5,122 nt of DNA from NCBI GenBank assembly GCA_026416895.1, contig JAOAEH010000060.1, forward strand, positions 1 through 5,122, read 5' to 3'. Shown one piece after another: positions 1 through 5,122 of this stretch. The notes under the pieces were generated by a model. The model was not told the DNA's origin, made no database searches, and worked only from the letters and a program-made list of their open reading frames with translations. Numbering within the stretch: position 1 is the first letter of the stretch; the number at the start of each line of letters is the position of its first letter. Made by a program: the position numbers and the translations under genes. The stretch comes from Elusimicrobiales bacterium (GTDB lineage: Bacteria > Elusimicrobiota > Elusimicrobia > Elusimicrobiales > UBA9959).

Positions 1-734
1 GGTTTAATTTTGGGCCTTCTGATAATGAGCTTATAAGTGAGAAAGTTAGACTTAGAAGCCATGAATATAGGACTGAGTGTTATACTACTTATGTTACTGG
101 TCCAAATGGGGAGCAAATACCACAGCAGTATTGTTATGAAAGATTGTATATGACATATCATAGACAAGCTCAAATTGTTATAAAACCAAGAAAACTTTGG
201 CCTTGGGAGAGGGAGAGTTTTGAGGTGTGTTTAGAGGGTAGTTGGCTGGATTTATATGTTATAGAAGCTGGTTATAAATATAAGATCAAACAAGTTGGCT
301 ATAGTGATACACTTTTTGAGCTCTATCCTGAAAAAAAGATTCCGATGAAACCTGATATTGATGGTCTTAACTATGTTGAGTTTAATTATAACAAAGAAAC
401 TAAAAAATATACATTTGTAATCAAAGATAAATGGGCAAGAGAATATAATGGAGAGAAAGTTTATATAAAAATAGAATTAAAGAAAGATATTTCAGGATGG
501 TTCGATAGTTATATTGGTTTTAAGGAATATACATTTGGAGTTGCAGATGAGTATAGGATAGAGTTTGGAGAAGATGAGTTGATAAAATCTAAAGATAATG
601 AAGAAACTTTATATAGGAATGATGAGAAATTGTTTGAAAATAGAGGGTATTACATAAAATGGGGATTTAAGAGAATTGGAGAAATTTCAAAAGATACATA
701 TATAGACAAAGGGGAAACGCACAGAATTAAATGA
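1..734 (+). CDS. Unrecognised beta-rich protein, C-terminal part (5' end outside window)
   Basis: The reading frame is open from base 3 to the TGA at 732-734, giving 243 visible residues. It has no stop at the left edge, so the gene begins upstream; a TTG at 144 and an ATG at 150 lie in the middle of continuous coding sequence and are unlikely starts. I do not recognise the family. The visible part alternates charged and aromatic/aliphatic residues, as in beta-sandwich or other beta-rich proteins. It has no membrane segment, and it carries three cysteines (residues 26, 44 and 76 from the first full codon). The most distinctive stretch is at residues 61-81, with the motif PRKxWPWExExFEVCLEG followed by a Trp. 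The tail is rich in Glu, Lys and Tyr. Cys plus beta pattern would fit an exported or cell-surface protein, but the N-terminus needed to show a signal peptide is missing. A strong terminator follows at 763-792, so this gene ends its transcription unit. Confidence 0.8.
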   Translation, partial: FNFGPSDNELISEKVRLRSHEYRTECYTTYVTGPNGEQIPQQYCYERLYMTYHRQAQIVIKPRKLWPWERESFEVCLEGSWLDLYVIEAGYKYKIKQVGYSDTLFELYPEKKIPMKPDIDGLNYVEFNYNKETKKYTFVIKDKWAREYNGEKVYIKIELKKDISGWFDSYIGFKEYTFGVADEYRIEFGEDELIKSKDNEETLYRNDEKLFENRGYYIKWGFKRIGEISKDTYIDKGETHRIK

Positions 735-762
735 TATTTTTCTGTTAAAAATAATAACTTGT

Positions 763-792
763 AGGGGGCTTTTAAAACAAGCCCCTTTTTTT
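763..792 (+). terminator. Rho-independent terminator
   Basis: A perfect 7-bp stem, GGGGCTT (765-771) with AAGCCCC (779-785), closes a 7-base loop. It can be extended by a G-T and an A-T pair at 763-764/786-787, and is followed at once by a run of seven T (786-792). It lies 28 bases after the stop of the upstream + gene and serves that gene. The T run reaches the stop codon of the convergent DJ-1/PfpI gene. Read on the - strand the same hairpin lacks a proper T tract, so it is a weaker terminator for that gene. Confidence 0.9.
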
Positions 793-1297
793 ATTTTAGA
801 ATTTCTACAATTTTATTTGCGAAATCTTTTGCTGCTTGAGGTCCATTTGCTGTAATTATTTTTGAATCAACTTCAACAGGATTCCCTGTATACAATGCGC
901 CGCTTTTAATAAGTTCATCTTTACCATCTGGCCATACTGTTGCTTTTTTATTCTTTAAAATTCCAGCATGAGCTAATATTACTGGAGAGATACATATAGC
1001 TGCAACAGGTTTTTGGTTGTTATAAAAATCTAAAAAGATTTTTCTTACTTGAGGATTATCAAGGTATTCTAATGCTCCAGGCCCTCCAATAAGTACAAGA
1101 ATATCATAATCGTTAGGTTTTATTTCATCAATTGTTAGATCTACATCTACCATCATTTTGAATTTTCCTTCTGCTTTCCCTTTTGATGTTGATACAGTAG
1201 TTACTTTTATATTATTTTCTTCAAGTATTTTTTTAGGTTCAGAATATTCTTCATCTCTGAAACCTTTGAATGCTATGAAAAATGCTGCTTTTTTCAT
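791..1297 (-). CDS. DJ-1/PfpI family protein (class I glutamine amidotransferase-like)
   Basis: This is a 168-residue cytosolic protein, the usual size for a single-domain DJ-1/PfpI member. What is seen: the start MKKAAFFIAFKGF forms the first beta strand. Glu17 sits where the family's conserved acidic residue pairs with the nucleophile. A GGPG loop lies at 71-74, and the nucleophile elbow AICISP places the reactive cysteine at Cys102. Downstream, LAHAGILKNKKATVW (108-122) and ITANGPQAAKDFA (148-160) are typical of the family. The residue after Cys102 is Ile, not the His found in PfpI-type peptidases, so a protease role is not supported. Known family roles include oxidative-stress chaperone, glyoxalase and disputed deglycase activities, and the sequence does not choose among them. 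The start at 1297 is chosen over the ATGs at 1342 and 1339 because AAAGGAGGG lies just upstream of it and the 15 extra residues are not family-like. It diverges from the methyltransferase gene and faces the upstream + gene tail to tail. Confidence 0.92.
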   Translation of the reverse strand: MKKAAFFIAFKGFRDEEYSEPKKILEENNIKVTTVSTSKGKAEGKFKMMVDVDLTIDEIKPNDYDILVLIGGPGALEYLDNPQVRKIFLDFYNNQKPVAAICISPVILAHAGILKNKKATVWPDGKDELIKSGALYTGNPVEVDSKIITANGPQAAKDFANKIVEILK

Positions 1298-1300
1298 AAA

Positions 1301-1309
1301 CCCTCCTTT
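1301..1309 (-). promoter_or_regulatory. Strong Shine-Dalgarno sequence of the DJ-1/PfpI gene
   Basis: On the - strand AAAGGAGGG is followed by TTT and the ATG at 1297, which fixes this start. No other gene start in the window has a comparable site. Confidence 0.85.
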
Positions 1310-1314
1310 GAAAT

Positions 1315-1342
1315 AATTATATAATTTTAATAATGGCATCAA
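1315..1342 (-). promoter_or_regulatory. Candidate divergent promoter region, DJ-1/PfpI and methyltransferase genes
   Basis: The 35-bp gap between the two divergent starts holds a 12-bp perfect palindrome, AATTATATAATT (1315-1326). It supplies a TATAAT on each strand: 1316-1321 for - and 1320-1325 for +. For the - gene a TTGATG at 1337-1342 could act as the -35 box with a 15-bp spacer. It lies inside the first codons of the methyltransferase gene. For the + gene the TATAAT ends 7 bases before the ATG, which would place the transcript start at or next to the start codon; no -35 box is seen. In sequence this AT-rich, such boxes can arise by chance. Confidence 0.35.
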
Positions 1343-2037
1343 AAATTGTCTTATTTTATAACTACATTTATGGAAAATATAGGATTATAAATTCCATAAT
1401 CACTTTTGGATTAGATAATTTATGGAGAAAAAAAGCAGTTAAAATTATTACTAGATATATCAAAGATAGTAAGGATACTAAGATTGCTGATTGTGGGTGT
1501 GGATGTGGTGATATGACTTTTTATTTAAAGAAGTTTTTTAAAAAGTCAAGTATAATTGGTATTGATGGAAATTTAAATATGATTTCTATTGCAGAAAAAA
1601 AAGTTCGAGATGTAACTTTTTTAAAAGCTGAATTGGAGAACTTACCTTTTGAGGATGAAAGTTTTGATGCTGTTATTGTATCATTTGCTACTAGAAATAT
1701 TTATTATTCAGAAAATAGAGAAAAGATATTTTCAGAAATATATAGAGTTTTGAAAAAAAATGGAATTTTTTTTAGTCTTGAAACTACATATCCTGACAAT
1801 ATTTTTTTGAGTTTTGTTTTTAAGATTTATATAGAATTTATTTTTGCTTTGCTTTTTATTTTTATTAGTTTAAATGAAAAAAAGGCTTATTCTTTTCTTA
1901 AACTCAGTATTTTGAGATTTAAAGATAAGTATTTTATAGAAAGAATTTCTAATATGTTTTGTATTAAAAGAGTTTTATTTATACCTTACGTTGTATCATT
2001 AAATATATGTTTTAAAAGATCTTATCAATTTTTCTAG
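1333..2037 (+). CDS. UbiE/MenG-like SAM-dependent methyltransferase
   Basis: This 234-residue, full-length class I methyltransferase resembles the UbiE/MenG (COQ5) family, which C-methylates demethylmenaquinone or a ubiquinone precursor. What is seen: the N-terminal block Y16-N20-TFG(24-26)-W31 matches the family's first signature in spacing, but Asp, Met, Ser and His are replaced by Arg, Ile, Thr and Asp. The SAM loop is DCGCGCGD (53-60), with acidic Asp78 after strand 2. NLPFEDESFD (103-112) is followed by VSFATRNI (116-123), very close to the UbiE block LPF..FD...SFG.RN. RVLKKNGIFFSLE (138-150) matches the second signature. A hydrophobic stretch at 157-180 and AYSFLKLSI (185-193) fit the usual C-terminal region. 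ATG 1333 is the only ATG after the in-frame stop at 1309-1311, and no Shine-Dalgarno sequence precedes it. No other quinone genes are in the window, so the substrate is unproven; it could act on another small molecule or lipid. The 3' end overlaps the convergent permease gene by 26 bp. Confidence 0.82.
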   Translation: MASKIVLFYNYIYGKYRIINSIITFGLDNLWRKKAVKIITRYIKDSKDTKIADCGCGCGDMTFYLKKFFKKSSIIGIDGNLNMISIAEKKVRDVTFLKAELENLPFEDESFDAVIVSFATRNIYYSENREKIFSEIYRVLKKNGIFFSLETTYPDNIFLSFVFKIYIEFIFALLFIFISLNEKKAYSFLKLSILRFKDKYFIERISNMFCIKRVLFIPYVVSLNICFKRSYQFF

Positions 2038-3046
2038 AGATTGTGATAAGCATAAATGATATTATTAAATGTGGTATTATTGAGATAGACCATGCTGGAA
2101 TTATTTCTATATCTGCTGTTCTTTTAAATATTGTTATTAAAAACCAAATGAATAGTGAAAATATTATAGCTAATGTTATTGAATAACCTTTATATTCGAT
2201 TAAGGGTGTTTTAAAGATTATATAAGATAAAAATATTACTATAATGTTTGTAAAAATTATTCCTACTCTAAAAAATATAATAACTTGTTCTTGGTTTATG
2301 TTTAAAGAAAGTTTTTTAAGCTTTTTTATACGTTCAATTAATTGATAAATCGAATAGGAATTTGGATCAGTTATTTCTTCTATTATGAATTGTTCTGGTG
2401 GTGGTATAGTTTTGATTTCTAATATGTCGTATTTTTTTGTTTCTATCTTGCTTTCTTGAGTTCGTATTTGGTATGCTTCGTTAATATCCCATTTTTTATC
2501 TTTATTGTTCCATATCATTTTTTTTGCATATATTTTTTCATATGATTTCATATTATAAATATAGATATCTTCTATAGTATCTTGATTTTTTAGTTTTCCA
2601 TAAAATATTATCTCATTTATACTGAAGTTTAAGTTTTCTGAAAATTTTATTTTCTTTTTTACACTAGCGTATAGACTAGTAGTAAATTTATCTACGACAA
2701 TAAATAAAATAATGCTTAGAATTATTGAAACTAATATCATATTTCTAATAAATGTTGTAGGTGGATATGTCGAGGAATATATTGCTTTATATTGAGATGT
2801 AATTTTAAAGTAATTTAATAATAATAATGATGATATCAATACTACTAAGGGTGTTAAAAGATAAAGATAAAATGGGGAAGTATATAATGATTGTTTTAAG
2901 ATTTGAGATAATTCCATATTTTTTCTAGTTATCATATTAAGTCCTTCGAAGAAATTAACTGTTACTATAAATATAAATGTTACAATTGTTGTAGCGGTAA
3001 GATAATATATATTCTTTTTTATTATGTATTTATCTATGGTTTTCAT
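2012..3046 (-). CDS. lptG: LptF/LptG-family permease, second gene of pair (LptG-like)
   Basis: This is a 344-residue inner-membrane protein of the YjgP/YjgQ family. LptF and LptG form the membrane part of the LptB2FG ABC transporter, which extracts lipopolysaccharide and passes it to the periplasmic bridge. What is seen: three N-terminal hydrophobic segments (about 14-32, 57-80, 101-120), a polar region of about 135 residues (121-256) that fits the periplasmic beta-jellyroll domain, and three C-terminal segments (257-276, 288-307, 316-336). This is the family topology at near-normal length. The start DKYIIKK is typical. The loop after segment 2 reads TSQYKAIYSSTYPP (83-96), where the family usually has a Glu-Ile/Leu-x-Ala-Leu-Arg-Ala-x-Gly type motif, so this copy is divergent. 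Its ATG overlaps the upstream gene's TGA as ATGA (3046-3043), with no Shine-Dalgarno sequence, which implies translational coupling. Assignment as LptG rather than LptF rests on gene order and sequence divergence; family membership is firmer than the symbol. Confidence 0.8.
   Translation of the reverse strand: MKTIDKYIIKKNIYYLTATTIVTFIFIVTVNFFEGLNMITRKNMELSQILKQSLYTSPFYLYLLTPLVVLISSLLLLNYFKITSQYKAIYSSTYPPTTFIRNMILVSIILSIILFIVVDKFTTSLYASVKKKIKFSENLNFSINEIIFYGKLKNQDTIEDIYIYNMKSYEKIYAKKMIWNNKDKKWDINEAYQIRTQESKIETKKYDILEIKTIPPPEQFIIEEITDPNSYSIYQLIERIKKLKKLSLNINQEQVIIFFRVGIIFTNIIVIFLSYIIFKTPLIEYKGYSITLAIIFSLFIWFLITIFKRTADIEIIPAWSISIIPHLIISFMLITISRKIDKIF
2014..2050 (-). terminator. Weak candidate terminator at the end of the permease operon
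   Basis: Read on the - strand, CTTATCACAAT (2050-2040) can pair with ATTGATAAG (2029-2021), giving nine AT-rich pairs with a 2-base bulge and a 10-base loop. Only TTTT follows (2017-2014), and the hairpin lies inside the last codons of the gene. It is listed because no other stop signal for the operon is visible before the methyltransferase gene. Confidence 0.22.
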
Positions 3047-4161
3047 TTTTTACTTAGTATTTTACAATGCAGAAATAAGCCTAAAATAAAAATAGTAAGG
3101 GTTGGAATTAGTTCAGTTTCTGCTACATTTATTTTCTTAAAGATGTTGTTTGATATTATATAAGTACCATAATATATTAATATTATTAAAATACTTGCCA
3201 AAAAGCTAAAATATTTGCTTTCTTTTTCAAATATAAGAGCAGTTATTAGTGCCAAAAATGTTATAAATGGTAAAGAAATAGCAGAAATTGTTCTTGAAAG
3301 GATTTCTTTTTTAATAATTACTTTTTCATTGTCATTAAGAAGTTCAAAATGTTTTTTTAATTTTGAAGTGGGGATAAATTTTGGTTGAACATCATAGTTT
3401 TTGATATTTATTTCAAAAGGAATAAAAGTAATATACTCATCAAAACTTCCTTGATAAAAAATTTGAGGCGTTTGTTTGTTAAGATATGACAGTTTTCCAT
3501 TTATAAGAGATATTAAAATACCTTTTTCTTTAACAATTTTGTATGTTCCATAATTAGCTTCTATATGAATTATTGAATCAGCTTTTTTGTTATCTTCTAT
3601 CTGTTTATTCAGATTCCTAATTATAGATATATTTTTAAAAGATGAATCTGTAACCTCCTTTGCTATTATATATGAGGAAGATATTTTTTCGAATGAATTT
3701 GATTTTAAATTTATATTTGTACTTCTGTTTATCATTGTTCTTATGTAATGTTTAGATTTGAGTTTTGAGGATGGTATTAATGTGTGGTTTAGATAATAGA
3801 GAATAGGAACAGATATTACTGTTAGTATTATAATTTTTATAATGAAATTATAGTATGAATATCCACAACACCGAAGTGCTGTTATCTCTCCTTTTAGTGA
3901 TAGCTCTCCGATGGTAAAAAATACAGAAAATACTGTAGAAAATATTAAAGAATTATTCATTACTGATGGGATAAGGTAAATAATAGCTTTAATTATAAAA
4001 GCTAATGACAAGCCTTTTGATATGTCTTTATCGTTTATTATTTGAAGAAAAGAGAATAAAAAAAATATTGATATAAATAGGCTCAAGGATGATATGAAAT
4101 ATTTTAGATAATACTTTAAAATTATTTTATCTGCTAGATTTATCTTGAGAAAATAAAACAT
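3043..4161 (-). CDS. lptF: LptF/LptG-family permease, first gene of pair (LptF-like)
   Basis: This 372-residue inner-membrane protein is the partner of the following permease gene; together with LptB they would form the lipopolysaccharide-extracting ABC transporter. What is seen: after DKIILKYYLKYF come hydrophobic segments at about 21-42, 57-84 and 104-127. A polar, strand-rich region at about 130-290 fits the periplasmic jellyroll, and three C-terminal segments lie at about 292-310, 317-338 and 350-367. The cytoplasmic loop GELSLKGEITALRCCGYS (85-102) matches the conserved family motif (small residue-Glu-Ile-Thr-Ala-Leu-Arg-x-x-Gly), which in these permeases lies at the coupling region facing the ATPase. 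That motif makes this the better-conserved member. lptB, lptA and lptC are not in the window. The gene starts at an ATG with no Shine-Dalgarno sequence and a TATAAT 12 bases upstream. It diverges from the SprA-like gene and overlaps the next gene by 4 bp. Confidence 0.88.
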   Translation of the reverse strand: MFYFLKINLADKIILKYYLKYFISSLSLFISIFFLFSFLQIINDKDISKGLSLAFIIKAIIYLIPSVMNNSLIFSTVFSVFFTIGELSLKGEITALRCCGYSYYNFIIKIIILTVISVPILYYLNHTLIPSSKLKSKHYIRTMINRSTNINLKSNSFEKISSSYIIAKEVTDSSFKNISIIRNLNKQIEDNKKADSIIHIEANYGTYKIVKEKGILISLINGKLSYLNKQTPQIFYQGSFDEYITFIPFEINIKNYDVQPKFIPTSKLKKHFELLNDNEKVIIKKEILSRTISAISLPFITFLALITALIFEKESKYFSFLASILIILIYYGTYIISNNIFKKINVAETELIPTLTIFILGLFLHCKILSKK

Positions 4162-4223
4162 AAAACAATAACTATTATATATAATTTAATTATGCTCTAG
4201 TTGTTTTTAATAATATAACTCTT
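4162..4223. promoter_or_regulatory. Divergent intergenic region, lptF and SprA-like gene
   Basis: This 62-bp gap must hold the promoters of both the permease operon (-) and the SprA-like gene (+), unless the latter is read from further away. It contains a 12-bp perfect palindrome, ATTATATATAAT (4174-4185). Its two halves give a TATAAT on - (4174-4179) and on + (4180-4185). A further -10-like TATAAC lies at 4214-4219, only 4 bases before the SprA-like ATG. I see no convincing -35 box on either strand and no Shine-Dalgarno sequence for either gene. The promoter role is inferred from position; the boxes may be chance in such AT-rich DNA. Confidence 0.35.
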
Positions 4224-5122
4224 ATGTTAATAAAATTTATCATTATTTTTTTAAACTTATTACTGCAGAATTTATTTTCATTTGATTTTAATGATTTTTT
4301 AAACAATATTTCAAATTATAACGATTTGATTATGTCTAATACATCGTATATTGATATAACTGGGGTAGGAGAGGAATCTAAACCACAAGAAAAAAAACCT
4401 TTTGATGATTTTAATTACTCTATAGATTTTAATCAAAAAAATTGGCATGATTTTATTAAAAAGATGGAAGCTGGACAGATAGAAAAAGAAAAAAAAGTTG
4501 AGGTAATTTCTAACATAGATTTAACTACTTCAGTTCCCACACTTGGCCCTCAGATTGAATTTTTAGATAGTGGAACATCATTAAATGTTACAGGAAGAAA
4601 GGTTATTACACTTAATTATTCGAGCAAGAAATATTTAAATGAACAAACAATAACAAAGAGAGAACAATCTGTTTCAAATTTTGATATAACACAACAGCTT
4701 CAGGTTAGAATGCAAGGGAAAATTGGTGATAAGATTACTGTTAATGTAGATTATGATGATACTAAAGATGATAAACAGGATATATCTATCGTTTATCAAG
4801 GAGAACCGCAGGAGGTGGTTCAAAATATTTCTTTTGGTGATATAGATTTATCTCTTCCTTCTACTGAATTTGTCTCTTATAATAAACAGCTTTTTGGTAT
4901 AAGAGCTGATTTAAAAAAAGGTGGTTTTAAAACCACTATTATAGGCTCTAGAACAAAAGGTCAGGCAAAAACTAAGCAATTTATAGGTAATACTCAATTT
5001 AAAACTATAGATATTCCAGATAGTTCTTATATAAGAAGAAAGTATTATTCAATAATATTTAGTAGTTATACTTCTTTTTTACCTATTAAACCTGGTTCAG
5101 AAAAGATATACATAGATCAACA
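4224..5122 (+). CDS. SprA-like outer-membrane/cell-surface protein, N-terminal part (3' end outside window)
   Basis: The first 299 codons are visible and the frame is open to the window edge. Residues 1-19 (MLIKFIIIFLNLLLQNLFS) look like a signal peptide, with one Lys, a long hydrophobic core and a likely cut near Ser19. A low-complexity charged linker follows (about 48-92). From about 150 the pattern matches the N-terminal part of SprA, the giant barrel translocon of the type IX secretion/gliding system. The matching blocks are FDITQQLQVRMQGKIGDKI (153-171); VDYDDT (175-180); VYQGEPQEVVQNISFGDIDL (190-209), equivalent to the Y-x-G-x-x-x-E-(I/V)-(I/V)-x-x-(I/L)-x-x-G-(D/N) repeat seen in SprA; and KQLFGIRADLKKGGFK (221-236). 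Residues 249-278, with TKQFIGNTQF then DSSYIRRKYY, fit the following SprA segment. SprA proteins usually exceed 2,000 residues, so most lies outside. Outside Bacteroidota such relatives may not form a type IX system. The start is set by the signal peptide; no Shine-Dalgarno sequence is present. Confidence 0.75.
   Translation, partial: MLIKFIIIFLNLLLQNLFSFDFNDFLNNISNYNDLIMSNTSYIDITGVGEESKPQEKKPFDDFNYSIDFNQKNWHDFIKKMEAGQIEKEKKVEVISNIDLTTSVPTLGPQIEFLDSGTSLNVTGRKVITLNYSSKKYLNEQTITKREQSVSNFDITQQLQVRMQGKIGDKITVNVDYDDTKDDKQDISIVYQGEPQEVVQNISFGDIDLSLPSTEFVSYNKQLFGIRADLKKGGFKTTIIGSRTKGQAKTKQFIGNTQFKTIDIPDSSYIRRKYYSIIFSSYTSFLPIKPGSEKIYIDQ

Noticed and set aside
144..734. A complete 196-residue gene starting at TTG 144
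   Set aside because: The frame is open all the way to the left edge with normal coding character, so 144 is inside a longer gene.
763..792. Fully bidirectional terminator shared by both convergent genes
   Set aside because: On the - strand the hairpin is followed by CTACAAG rather than a T run, so only + strand termination is well supported.
791..1297. Intracellular PfpI-type protease activity for the DJ-1/PfpI protein
   Set aside because: The residue after the nucleophilic Cys102 is Ile instead of the His used by PfpI-type peptidases.
1298..1342. Fifteen-residue N-terminal extension of the DJ-1/PfpI gene, starting at the ATG at 1342
   Set aside because: The strong AAAGGAGGG lies directly before the ATG at 1297, the family fold starts there, and the extension would overlap the methyltransferase start and cover the promoter-like palindrome.
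4201..4219. Standard promoter TTGTTT (4201-4206) with TATAAC (4214-4219) for the SprA-like gene
   Set aside because: The spacer would be only 7 bases, far too short for a sigma-70-type promoter.
1..5122. CRISPR array, tRNA or rRNA gene, insertion sequence or toxin-antitoxin pair
   Set aside because: No regularly spaced direct repeats, RNA gene segments, transposase-like frames or small paired frames were seen; nearly every base is accounted for by the genes listed.

Overview
The window is a compact, strongly AT-rich stretch (roughly 25-33% G+C by eye, lowest across the two permease genes) from a diderm bacterium. The diderm call rests on an adjacent LptF/LptG-type permease pair and on the start of a large predicted outer-membrane protein related to SprA. 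An SprA-like protein suggests the Bacteroidota/FCB group or a phylum with SprA-like proteins, such as Elusimicrobiota. I lean to an Elusimicrobiota-like, low-GC, possibly host-associated lineage, but the window does not prove it.

Layout from left to right. (1) The 3' end of an unrecognised, beta-rich, Cys-containing protein gene on + (to 734), closed by a clear rho-independent terminator at 763-792. (2) A DJ-1/PfpI-family gene on - (791-1297), the only gene here with a strong Shine-Dalgarno sequence. (3) Diverging from it after 35 bp, a UbiE/MenG-like SAM methyltransferase gene on + (1333-2037). (4) Converging on it with a 26-bp coding overlap, a two-gene operon on - that reads lptF-like (4161 to 3043) then lptG-like (3046 to 2012), coupled by an ATGA overlap. 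(5) Diverging from that operon across a 62-bp gap, the first 299 codons of an SprA-like gene on + (4224 to the window edge). It is open at the right edge.

How the genes fit together: lptF/lptG and the SprA-like gene all point to outer-membrane biogenesis (lipopolysaccharide transport and a giant barrel protein) and share one short divergent intergenic region. The DJ-1/PfpI and methyltransferase genes look like independent single-gene units. No RNA gene, CRISPR array, insertion sequence or attachment site was seen, and no gene-free stretch exceeds 62 bases. The points most worth following are the SprA-like protein beside lptFG, the loss of the conserved cytoplasmic-loop motif in the second permease, the unusual Cys-Gly SAM loop of the methyltransferase, and the lack of Shine-Dalgarno sequences with -10-like boxes very close to start codons.
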